NCBI GenBank assembly: GCA_023395775.1
Contig: JAEWYA010000223.1
Coordinates: forward strand, 1 to 12,974
Direction of reading: 5' to 3'
Length of the DNA stretch: 12,974 nt
DNA from: Bacillota bacterium
GTDB taxonomy: Bacteria; Bacillota; Clostridia; Oscillospirales; Oscillospiraceae
In this document: positions 6,022-12,267 of the stretch, one piece after another
Layout of the letters: each line of letters opens with the position of its first letter
How positions within the stretch are numbered: position 1 is the stretch's first letter
Position numbers and translations under genes: made by a program
Notes under the pieces: model-generated
Database searches by the model: none
Told to the model about the DNA's origin: nothing
What the model saw: the letters and a program-made list of their open reading frames with translations, nothing else

Positions 6022-7656
6022 TCAATTCGGGATAAATTGCAGATTGCAGTCCACACTGCTGCTGAGTCCCGCAACACTTCCCTTGCTGGTAAACTGCCAG
6101 TAGTTGGGCCGGTAGTAGAGCTGAGGATACAGCGCCGTAGAATCGGCGGATTTGTACTCTGGATACCAAATGGGATAGTCAGAGAGAACCGACAGGTCGA
6201 ACTTGTTATAGGCCACATAGCTGCTGGTATAGACCATGGCCTTGTAGCCCGCCGCCTCGATGGTCTGGCAAAACGCCTTGGCGCACGCGGTTGCCATGGC
6301 GGAGCTGGTGCCGTACACCCGATAGGTACTGTCGTGCATCTCCCAGTCATAGGCCACCGGGCCGGTAAGCGTCCGCCCGCCCAGCAGAGAGATCACGTAG
6401 TTTGCCTCCTCAACCGCCTCCGCCACGGTGATGGCCTGGGAGAAGAAGTAAACGCCGGTATCGATGCCCGCAGCCATGGCGCCGTCGATATTCTGCGCGT
6501 AAAACCCGTCGGCGTTCAGCCCGCCTGTGCTGGTGCCCCGAAGCCCGATGCGGACAAATGCAAACTCCACGCCGTCATTCTTTGCCGCATTCCAGTCAAT
6601 GGTCTTGTTGGAAATTGCACGGTTCTGATAGGCGGAAACGTCAATACCGAAACGGGTGGTAAAGTCCGTTCCGCTGTATGTAAGCCGCCCGGCGGCATTC
6701 CAGTAGAAGCTGCCGCTACCGAAGGTATTCACCGGCACTCCCGCGAAATAGGGGACCTTTTTGCCATCCGGCCCGGTGATATAAGTCCAGTTCAAAGCCG
6801 GAACCGTTTCCGGCGTGGTCGTAGTCGTTCCGGGAACCTCCCCAGGTGTGGAAGCATACTGCTCCACCGGCGCGCTGCCAAGATTGCGGATCGTTCCGCT
6901 CAGCGTCACATCCTGCAGCACCACGCCGCCGGTGACGCCGGGAGCAATGATGAGGTCGCCGCCGATGGTCATGCCTTTCAGCGTTGCGCCGTTTGCAGCG
7001 TTCACCATCAGCGTCCCCGAGGTGCCGGTAGAGTAGTCCCCGCTCTGCTGGATGAGGGTATCGATCATGTTGTTCAGCAGATTCACCAGCTCCGCCCGGG
7101 TGATGGGCTTCGTGGGCCGAAATCGGTTGTCCGCCCCCACGTCGGTAATGTATCCCCGCTCCTTCATCGTACCGAGGTATCCGGCGGCATAGGATTCGAT
7201 GCCCGCCGCGTCGGCATAGGTTAGAACCGTCGAGGACTCCGGCAACTTGAACGCCCGGCCCACCATGGTCAAGGCCTGCTGGCGGGTGATATTGGAGGTT
7301 AGCCGCGCCGCGCCGTCAGTACCTAAGTATACGCCCGCGGCGTGGAGCCGCAGGATCGCGTCCTCCCAATAAGCGCCGCTGGTATCGCTGAAGGTGTCGG
7401 CAGGCGAGGTGGTCTGATACTGCAAAAACCGATTCAATATCCCCGCGAATGCTCCTCTGGTGATGGGGTCGTCCGGGTGAAACGTGCCGTCCTCATAGCC
7501 GTTGAGCACCCCGTACTTCTCGCTCCATTTCTCAATGGCGCTCTCCGCCCAATTTCCAGAGGTATCCGTAAACGCGGCAGCATATATTGGCTGCGTCAGC
7601 AGCGCCGCGGACAGCGCCAGTGCGGCGGCGGCACGGAAAACACGAAATTTCGCCAT
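6022..7656 (-). CDS. Exported SLH-domain protein with C-terminal GH25 muramidase (lysozyme) domain
   Basis: A secreted cell-wall hydrolase of 544 residues, expected to cut the MurNAc-GlcNAc bond of peptidoglycan. Signal peptide: MAKFRVFRAA then a hydrophobic core, with likely cleavage near IYAAA (24-28). Three SLH repeats span about 28-72, 88-132 and 147-195, with TRAE-like motifs at ITRGAF (65-70), ITRQQA (123-128) and ITRAEL (185-190); these normally bind pyruvylated wall polymer. Residues 214-257 form short beta-type turns (GTLMVNA, GDLIIAPG, GTIRNLG), then a Pro/Thr linker (270-288). The GH25 domain runs from 336 to the end: GIDVSAYQ (337-344, Asp339), VAYDWEM (434-440, Asp437 and Glu439 as the catalytic DxE) and the closing VDCN (535-538). 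All expected acidic residues are present, so it should be active. The AAGGGAG site (7662-7668) fixes the ATG. It has its own promoter and a long leader. Confidence 0.93.
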   Translation of the reverse strand: MAKFRVFRAAAALALSAALLTQPIYAAAFTDTSGNWAESAIEKWSEKYGVLNGYEDGTFHPDDPITRGAFAGILNRFLQYQTTSPADTFSDTSGAYWEDAILRLHAAGVYLGTDGAARLTSNITRQQALTMVGRAFKLPESSTVLTYADAAGIESYAAGYLGTMKERGYITDVGADNRFRPTKPITRAELVNLLNNMIDTLIQQSGDYSTGTSGTLMVNAANGATLKGMTIGGDLIIAPGVTGGVVLQDVTLSGTIRNLGSAPVEQYASTPGEVPGTTTTTPETVPALNWTYITGPDGKKVPYFAGVPVNTFGSGSFYWNAAGRLTYSGTDFTTRFGIDVSAYQNRAISNKTIDWNAAKNDGVEFAFVRIGLRGTSTGGLNADGFYAQNIDGAMAAGIDTGVYFFSQAITVAEAVEEANYVISLLGGRTLTGPVAYDWEMHDSTYRVYGTSSAMATACAKAFCQTIEAAGYKAMVYTSSYVAYNKFDLSVLSDYPIWYPEYKSADSTALYPQLYYRPNYWQFTSKGSVAGLSSSVDCNLQFIPN

Positions 7657-7846
7657 AGGTTCTCCCTTCCAAATCGTCGAAAAATGTCGAGATCGTTTCC
7701 AAAAAAGGGGCTTTGGGCCGATATTCTTCTTCGGCTCAAAGCTGCTTTACCGTTTTATGCTGCGCCGCAAGGACGCTTTTCAGCATCAATTACAGACACA
7801 CGGTGTCGCTGCGGTATATCCAATAATCCAGATACTGGTGGCTTTG
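7657..7846 (-). promoter_or_regulatory. Long structured 5' leader of the SLH-GH25 gene (candidate attenuator or riboswitch-like element)
   Basis: From the likely start site near 7845 to the ATG at 7656 there are about 190 untranslated bases. Going 3' on the minus strand: a small CCAG/CTGG hairpin; GACAC-CGT-GTGTC; a stem ATGCTG/CAGCAT (7757-7762 with 7781-7786) with an inner GCGCC/GG-CGC helix; the terminator-like hairpin at 7701-7742; then 45 bases to the start codon. I compared it by eye with the consensus cores of c-di-GMP-I, c-di-GMP-II and c-di-AMP (ydaO) riboswitches and found no match. Confidence 0.5.
7701..7742 (-). terminator. Intrinsic-terminator-like hairpin inside the SLH-GH25 leader
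   Basis: On the minus strand GCTTTG-A-GCCGA pairs with TCGGC-C-CAAAGC (7731-7742 with 7710-7721): 11 pairs with one A-C mismatch and a 9-nt loop. It is followed by CCC and six T residues (7706-7701). On the plus strand the mismatch becomes a G-U pair. It lies 45 bases before the start codon, too far to mask the ribosome site, so any effect would be on transcription. It could also end a short RNA of about 145 nt that starts at the same promoter. Confidence 0.6.
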
Positions 7847-7851
7847 GGATC

Positions 7852-7881
7852 ATTATAACAAAGGCTTGCCCTTTTGGTCAA
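7852..7881 (-). promoter_or_regulatory. Strong sigma-A-type promoter for the SLH-GH25 gene
   Basis: On the minus strand TTGACC (complement of 7876-7881, 5 of 6 to consensus) and TATAAT (complement of 7852-7857, 6 of 6) are 18 bases apart. This is the best promoter in the window. Transcription should begin near 7845. Confidence 0.85.
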
Positions 7882-7893
7882 TCCCAAACTTTA

Positions 7894-7914
7894 TGTAAAC
7901 TTTTCCAGTTTACA
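7894..7914. promoter_or_regulatory. Perfect 7-bp dyad upstream of the -35 box (possible operator)
   Basis: TGTAAAC (7894-7900) and GTTTACA (7908-7914) are exact inverted repeats with a 7-base spacer. The dyad sits 12 bases upstream of the -35 hexamer, where an activator would bind. It adjoins the base of the terminator hairpin at 7914-7969, so it may also be read as an extra RNA hairpin. No regulator gene lies next to it. Confidence 0.35.
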
Positions 7915-7969
7915 AAAGCGATACGTGAAAGGAGCCGCCCACAGACGGCCTCCTTTCACGTATGCTTTT
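7914..7969 (-). terminator. Intrinsic terminator of the MFP-ABC-SLH operon
   Basis: ATACGTGAAAGGAG (7921-7934) pairs with CTCCTTTCACGTAT (7950-7963) over 14 bp. The stem is extended by AAAAGC/GCTTTT (7914-7919 with 7964-7969) across one bulged G, and inside by CCG/CGG. On the minus strand it begins 8 bases after the stop of the SLH protein gene and ends in GCTTTT. Confidence 0.88.
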
Positions 7970-7977
7970 CACTTTTA

Positions 7978-10272
7978 TTACTGGACTTCCACCACGCGGA
8001 CGTAGCCGGATTTATCCGTGTAAACCGTGGAGGAGGTCGCAAAAGCACGAGCCTCATCCAGCGTGACCCACTTTTTGCTAGCCTTGTTGTAGCACAGGAC
8101 ATCGGAGGGTACGGTGTAGCTCCGTCCGCCGACGGTGACGGAGGAAGCGCTGCTCCAGGCGCTGTTGGGAATGTTGCCGTACTTTGTCAGAATAAACAGG
8201 GAACGGATTCGGGTCTCCTGCTGATCCAGAAGAACGCCCACATAGTCACCGTCGCGCAGCGGAGATTCTTCACCGTCTTTTTGATCTTCTACATTAAAGC
8301 CGGTTGCAAACGATCCCGACCCCAACTGAGTATCATTTCCGGTAATAATATTCACTCCAGTGATCTTGCCGTTATCTCCCATTATGACGCTAAACCGTCC
8401 GAATCGATAATCGCTGCCGGTAACGTTGGACAGAACGATCAGGTCCACTTTTCCGGCCCAGTTAGTCCGGGCGTATACCATACCGGATGACGGAATGCGG
8501 TTATTTGGAATCTGGCTGAGGCTGATTGCCCTGATGCCATCGGAGGTCGTCTGATAGATCATCACGTTTTCCGCCAGCAGCTTGGTGCCGATTTTCTCCG
8601 CCGTCACATCCAGGTCGCCGGGGATGCTGCCCACCAGGCGGTTCAGGCCGATCACGCCCTTGCTGCTGGAACTCACCCCAACCAACTGGCCCTTCAGGCG
8701 GGTGACATCGGCATCGGTCAGAGACACGGTCCCGGAGATCGTCAGTCCGCAGAGGAGGTTGACGGTGGCCGAGGTCGTGGAGACCTCCTTCACGATGCCA
8801 ACGGCGTTCCCCGCAGCCCCGGAGGTACCTGCTTCGACGGCGCCGGCCACTTGATTGTCCTCGGTGAGCAGCAGCGTAATGGTGGTGCCCAGCTTTAGCT
8901 TGGACATGGTATCTGCTGCCGTGGAGAGGACAGAGAACTCTTTGCCCATCACCGTGATGGAGGTAGGATTGCTCAGATTGGGAGAGGCTTTTTCGTATAC
9001 GCCGGTGATGCGGGTGTCGCACACCCGGATGGAGTTGGTGGCCGGACTGTAGATGGCCACGTCATAGGGACGCATGTCACCGGCCGTGGCTGTGCCTCCG
9101 TTTTTATAAATGGAATAGCGGGTATTGCCGCCGGTAAGACCGCTGAATCCCGCCGTGGACCCCTTGGTGTAAACCACCACCGCCGCGGAGGATGCAGTGC
9201 TGGCTCCGGCAAAAATGTATTCCACAGTGCCGCTGCCGCCGATATACAGCGTCAGGGACACGCCTGGATTCAGCCAGGTATAGCCCGTGGCCCAAGTCTT
9301 TTGCTCCCCGTTCACCACCATGGCCGTGTCACTCTTAATGTTAAAACTCTCTCCGGAGGTGGTGGTGAGCTTCTCCGTGGTGCCGGAGGCAAAGGTGACG
9401 GTCCGGTTGGTGCCGGTGAGCTCCGGGACGAAGGTCATGACCTTCCCCGCCTTGTTCAAAAGGAGAGTCCCCTTCATGCCGTTCAAAGCGCCGGTGGAGG
9501 TCTTTCCGTTCGCCATGGCATAGGTCGTGGTACTGCCCATCTGCATAGCGGTATCGCTGCCGTCGGGTCCGGTTGCGCTGGAGGTAGTCAGCATTCCCTC
9601 CACGGAGCTGGCGGCGATGGAGCCGCCGTAATTCGCGCCGGCCTTTGTATTGCAGCGCAGCAGGTTTACAAACAGCCGCGCGGCCTGTCCCCGGGTGAGG
9701 GGAGTGGAGGCCGCAGTATTCATACCATCGGTGAGGCCCACGGTGGCGGCTGTGGCCATGTATCCGTCCGGCCAGATACCGCCCATATCCCCGTCGGTAT
9801 AGCCCAAAAGCCGCATCAGAATAGTGACCGCCTGACCAAAGGTCACCACACGCTCGGGGTGAAACGCTCCGTCCACATATCCTTTGATGATCGAGTAGTC
9901 CGTCTTGTCGTCACCTGTGGCTCCCCGGCTGGAGTCGGAGGCCAGGTTGATATAGGCCGCAGCCCAATAGGAGGGCTTCACGTCCGGAAAAACGGTGACG
10001 GTGCGGTAGCGGCTCAGCTGGCTCTCGCCGTCCTTGATGACGTAAGTGGCCATCTTGCAGAACTGGGCGCGGGTCACCTGCCCCTCCGGGCGGAAGGCTC
10101 CGCCGGCGTAGCCGTCCATGGCTCCCAGCAGACGGAGACACTCCGCCGCCACGGCGGTGGAGTGATCGCTGACATCGGTAAACCCGGACACCGCCGCCGC
10201 ACCCGCGGGCAGCGTCAGCAGCGTCGCGGTCATACACACCGCCATCAGTAAAGATAAGATTCTCTTCTTCAT
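7978..10272 (-). CDS. Exported SLH-domain protein, last gene of the MFP-ABC transporter operon; C-terminal part of unknown function
   Basis: A 764-residue exported protein. Signal peptide: MKKRILSLLMAVCMTATLL followed by AGAAA (24-28). Three SLH repeats lie at about 30-77, 94-155 and 162-206, with motifs VTRAQF (66-71), VTFGQA (143-148) and LTRGQA (192-197); they should tie it to the cell wall. Residues 210-764 are rich in Ser, Thr, Gly and Val, look beta-rich, and carry no domain I recognise; no catalytic motif is visible. The true start is the ATG at 10272-10270: GAGGGAG (10280-10286) precedes it by 7 bases and a typical signal peptide follows. The frame stays open upstream to 10737, but that stretch lies inside the permease gene and encodes an implausible His/Arg-rich sequence. 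It begins 17 bases after the permease stop with no terminator between, so it is probably cotranscribed with the transporter. Confidence 0.88.
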   Translation of the reverse strand: MKKRILSLLMAVCMTATLLTLPAGAAAVSGFTDVSDHSTAVAAECLRLLGAMDGYAGGAFRPEGQVTRAQFCKMATYVIKDGESQLSRYRTVTVFPDVKPSYWAAAYINLASDSSRGATGDDKTDYSIIKGYVDGAFHPERVVTFGQAVTILMRLLGYTDGDMGGIWPDGYMATAATVGLTDGMNTAASTPLTRGQAARLFVNLLRCNTKAGANYGGSIAASSVEGMLTTSSATGPDGSDTAMQMGSTTTYAMANGKTSTGALNGMKGTLLLNKAGKVMTFVPELTGTNRTVTFASGTTEKLTTTSGESFNIKSDTAMVVNGEQKTWATGYTWLNPGVSLTLYIGGSGTVEYIFAGASTASSAAVVVYTKGSTAGFSGLTGGNTRYSIYKNGGTATAGDMRPYDVAIYSPATNSIRVCDTRITGVYEKASPNLSNPTSITVMGKEFSVLSTAADTMSKLKLGTTITLLLTEDNQVAGAVEAGTSGAAGNAVGIVKEVSTTSATVNLLCGLTISGTVSLTDADVTRLKGQLVGVSSSSKGVIGLNRLVGSIPGDLDVTAEKIGTKLLAENVMIYQTTSDGIRAISLSQIPNNRIPSSGMVYARTNWAGKVDLIVLSNVTGSDYRFGRFSVIMGDNGKITGVNIITGNDTQLGSGSFATGFNVEDQKDGEESPLRDGDYVGVLLDQQETRIRSLFILTKYGNIPNSAWSSASSVTVGGRSYTVPSDVLCYNKASKKWVTLDEARAFATSSTVYTDKSGYVRVVEVQ

Positions 10273-10279
10273 TCTGCTT

Positions 10280-10286
10280 CTCCCTC
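10280..10286 (-). promoter_or_regulatory. Ribosome binding site that fixes the SLH protein start
   Basis: GAGGGAG on the minus strand lies 7 bases before the ATG at 10272. It falls just inside the 17-base gap and the stop region of the permease gene, and it excludes the long open upstream extension as coding sequence. Confidence 0.8.
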
Positions 10287-10289
10287 TTT

Positions 10290-11570
10290 TTATTCCGCCC
10301 GCAGCGCTTCCACGGGCTGAAGCTTGGATGCCTTCGCCGCCGGATAAATACCGAACAGGATTCCCAGCGCCACAGATAGGGCAAAGGCCCCCAGGGTAAT
10401 GTTCAGCGACGGCCAGATATCCATTTGCATGAGAAGCCTTCCGGCAATCCGACTCCCCAGCGTACCGATGAGTATGCCGATGATACCGCCGATGCCGCAG
10501 ATCATGGCGGCCTCGATCAGGAACTGGGTGACAATTGAGCTGCGCTCGGCGCCGATCGCCCGGCGGATGCCGATTTCCCGTGTCCGCTCGGTGACGGTGA
10601 CCAGCATGATATTCATGATGCCGATGCCGCCCACCAGCAGACTGATGGCCGCAATGCCGCCCATCACCAGACTCATCATCGTGGCATAATCGTTGCTGCT
10701 CTGCTGCCACTGGTTCTCGCTTTGGACGGAATACCAACCCTTTTCCATGTTCTGACCCATAAGTCCCGTCAGGAAACCGATGATGCGGGAGGTGGCCTCC
10801 ACCGCCGCGTCCGCGCTTTTTGCCCTCACGGAAAACTCGCTCATCTGGGTGTCCGGCGCCAGAGTCCGGCTAACCGTATACGGGAAAACGATGACGTTAT
10901 CCATGGACCACTGACTGTCCGGGTCCTTTTCTTTATAAACGCCCACCACCGTATAGGGCAGGCCGTTGACCTGCATCACCCTTCCAACCGGATCGGTGTA
11001 GTTGAAAAACGTCTGGGCCGCCCGCGCTCCCAAGACACAGACCTGCTTATAGTCCTTGACGTCCAGCAAAGACAGATCCCGCCCCTTTTCAATCTGAAAA
11101 TTATTGCACACAGAATACTGGTCGCTGCCGAAGTACAGCGTGGGGGGCATTTCCGTGTTTTGGCTGCCGCCCCCTCCGCTGCCATCCGTCACCACCGCCA
11201 TGCCGCCGCCCATATAGGACATGCCGCCGTCGCCGCCCATTTTGCTGCTGTTCTTCGTTCCGTATACCACGGTGGCGTTAAACTGGCTGTTGGGCGTTAC
11301 GCCGTCTACATAATCACTCAGCTGCTGGCAGAAGTCGTACAGGTCCTGGAAAACGTCCTGTCCGTTGTTGTAATTGGCATTTACGGTGATCTTGTTGGTA
11401 CCCATGGCCGCCATCATCTCCATGCTCTTCTTGTTGGAACCGTTGATAACAGAGACAATGGTCATGACGGACGCAATTCCGATAATAATGCCCAGCATGG
11501 TCAGGGCGGACCGGCCCTTGTTGCCCAGAATGGACTTCAGTGCCATTTTCAGCGCCTGTCCGATTTTCAT
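10290..11570 (-). CDS. MacB/YknZ-type ABC transporter permease (FtsX family)
   Basis: Membrane subunit of an MFP-linked ABC transporter of the MacAB/YknXYZ type. The 426-residue protein has the standard order: a cytoplasmic amphipathic start, TM1 (about 21-43), a large extracytoplasmic MacB_PCD-type domain (about 45-295), TM2 (about 298-325), the cytoplasmic coupling loop VTERTREIGIRRAIGA (326-341), TM3 (about 350-372) and TM4 (about 393-412). It ends in YPAAKASKLQPVEALRAE, very typical of MacB. The extracytoplasmic domain has an unusual Gly/Met-rich stretch at 110-136. The ATG at 11570 overlaps the ATPase stop as ATGA and has AGGAGGTG (11579-11586) 8 bases upstream; a TTG two codons earlier is too close to that site. 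The substrate cannot be told: family members export peptides, macrolides or toxins, or act mechanically on the envelope. Confidence 0.92.
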   Translation of the reverse strand: MKIGQALKMALKSILGNKGRSALTMLGIIIGIASVMTIVSVINGSNKKSMEMMAAMGTNKITVNANYNNGQDVFQDLYDFCQQLSDYVDGVTPNSQFNATVVYGTKNSSKMGGDGGMSYMGGGMAVVTDGSGGGGSQNTEMPPTLYFGSDQYSVCNNFQIEKGRDLSLLDVKDYKQVCVLGARAAQTFFNYTDPVGRVMQVNGLPYTVVGVYKEKDPDSQWSMDNVIVFPYTVSRTLAPDTQMSEFSVRAKSADAAVEATSRIIGFLTGLMGQNMEKGWYSVQSENQWQQSSNDYATMMSLVMGGIAAISLLVGGIGIMNIMLVTVTERTREIGIRRAIGAERSSIVTQFLIEAAMICGIGGIIGILIGTLGSRIAGRLLMQMDIWPSLNITLGAFALSVALGILFGIYPAAKASKLQPVEALRAE

Positions 11571-12262
11571 AACCAATCCACCTCCTGCGGATGGTCTTCG
11601 GTCTTCTTTCCGTCAGCCAGCCGTACCACCCGGCGGGCGGTGGCGGCAATGCCGTTATCGTGGGTGATGAGAATTACAGTGCTGCCGTCCCTATTCAGCT
11701 GCTGAAGAAATTTCAGTACATCGTGACCGGTATGAGAGTCCAGTGCGCCGGTAGGCTCGTCGGCCATGACGATGGGCGGTTTGGTTGAGATTGCCCGGGC
11801 GATGGCCACCCGCTGCTGCTGGCCTCCGGACATCTCAGGCGGCTTGTGCTTGGCGCGGTTTTCAAGGCCCACCTTTTCCAGCGCCTCCATTGCCAGCTCC
11901 CGGCGCCTTTCCACGCCGATACCCTGATAGATCAGAGGAAGCTCCACATTCTCCAGCACGTTCAGATTCTGCACCAGATTATACTGCTGGAAGATAAAGC
12001 CGATCTGCTTGTTGCGGATGTGGCTCAGCTCCTTGTCACTCAGCTCCTTCACGTTCACCCCGTCCAGCAGATAGTCCCCCCGGGTGGGGATATCCAGACA
12101 GCCCAACACGTTCATCATAGTAGACTTTCCTGAGCCGGACTGTCCCACGATGGCCACAAACTCTCCGCGGTCAATATTCAGCGAAATGCCGTCAAGCGCC
12201 CGGACTTCGCTCTCCAGCCCCTCGCCATAGATCTTATAGATCTCCTTCAATTCAATCAACAT
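11567..12262 (-). CDS. MacB/YknY-type ABC transporter ATP-binding protein
   Basis: The nucleotide-binding subunit that powers the neighbouring permease. It has 231 residues, normal for the LolD/MacB/YknY group. Seen: Walker A GQSGSGKST (40-48), Q-loop at FQQYNLVQNL (91-100), signature MSGGQQQRVAIARA (144-157), Walker B IVMADEP (164-170) with catalytic Glu169, D-loop GALD (172-175) and the switch His201 in LITHDNG (198-204). All catalytic residues are intact. The ATG at 12262-12260 lies 5 bases after the adaptor stop, with a weak AAGG just before. Its stop overlaps the permease start by 4 bases, so the two subunits should be made in balance. In MacB of Proteobacteria the ATPase and permease are fused; here they are separate, as in Bacillus YknYZ. 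Confidence 0.95.
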   Translation of the reverse strand: MLIELKEIYKIYGEGLESEVRALDGISLNIDRGEFVAIVGQSGSGKSTMMNVLGCLDIPTRGDYLLDGVNVKELSDKELSHIRNKQIGFIFQQYNLVQNLNVLENVELPLIYQGIGVERRRELAMEALEKVGLENRAKHKPPEMSGGQQQRVAIARAISTKPPIVMADEPTGALDSHTGHDVLKFLQQLNRDGSTVILITHDNGIAATARRVVRLADGKKTEDHPQEVDWL

Positions 12263-12267
12263 GAGCC

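Noticed and set aside
5941..7224. Long plus-strand open frame of 427 codons opposite the SLH-GH25 gene
   Set aside because: The minus-strand frame has a signal peptide, SLH repeats and GH25 motifs. The plus frame is Gly/Arg/His-rich without any motif, as expected from an open shadow in GC-rich DNA.
7657..7846. Known riboswitch classes in the SLH-GH25 leader (c-di-GMP-I and II, ydaO c-di-AMP)
   Set aside because: By eye the leader lacks the conserved core motifs of these classes. A covariance-model search could overturn this.
7342..8490. Plus-strand open frame of 382 codons spanning two minus genes and the gap between them
   Set aside because: It runs across a strong minus promoter, a terminator and the ends of two well-supported genes. 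It has no plausible ribosome site or domain.
10273..10737. N-terminal extension of the 764-residue SLH protein
   Set aside because: The extension is read out of frame from permease codons, is His/Arg-rich, and precedes an obvious signal peptide with its own ribosome site.
10722..11705. Plus-strand open frame of 327 codons opposite the permease
   Set aside because: Low-complexity His/Arg/Ala translation; the opposing frame is a clear FtsX-family permease.
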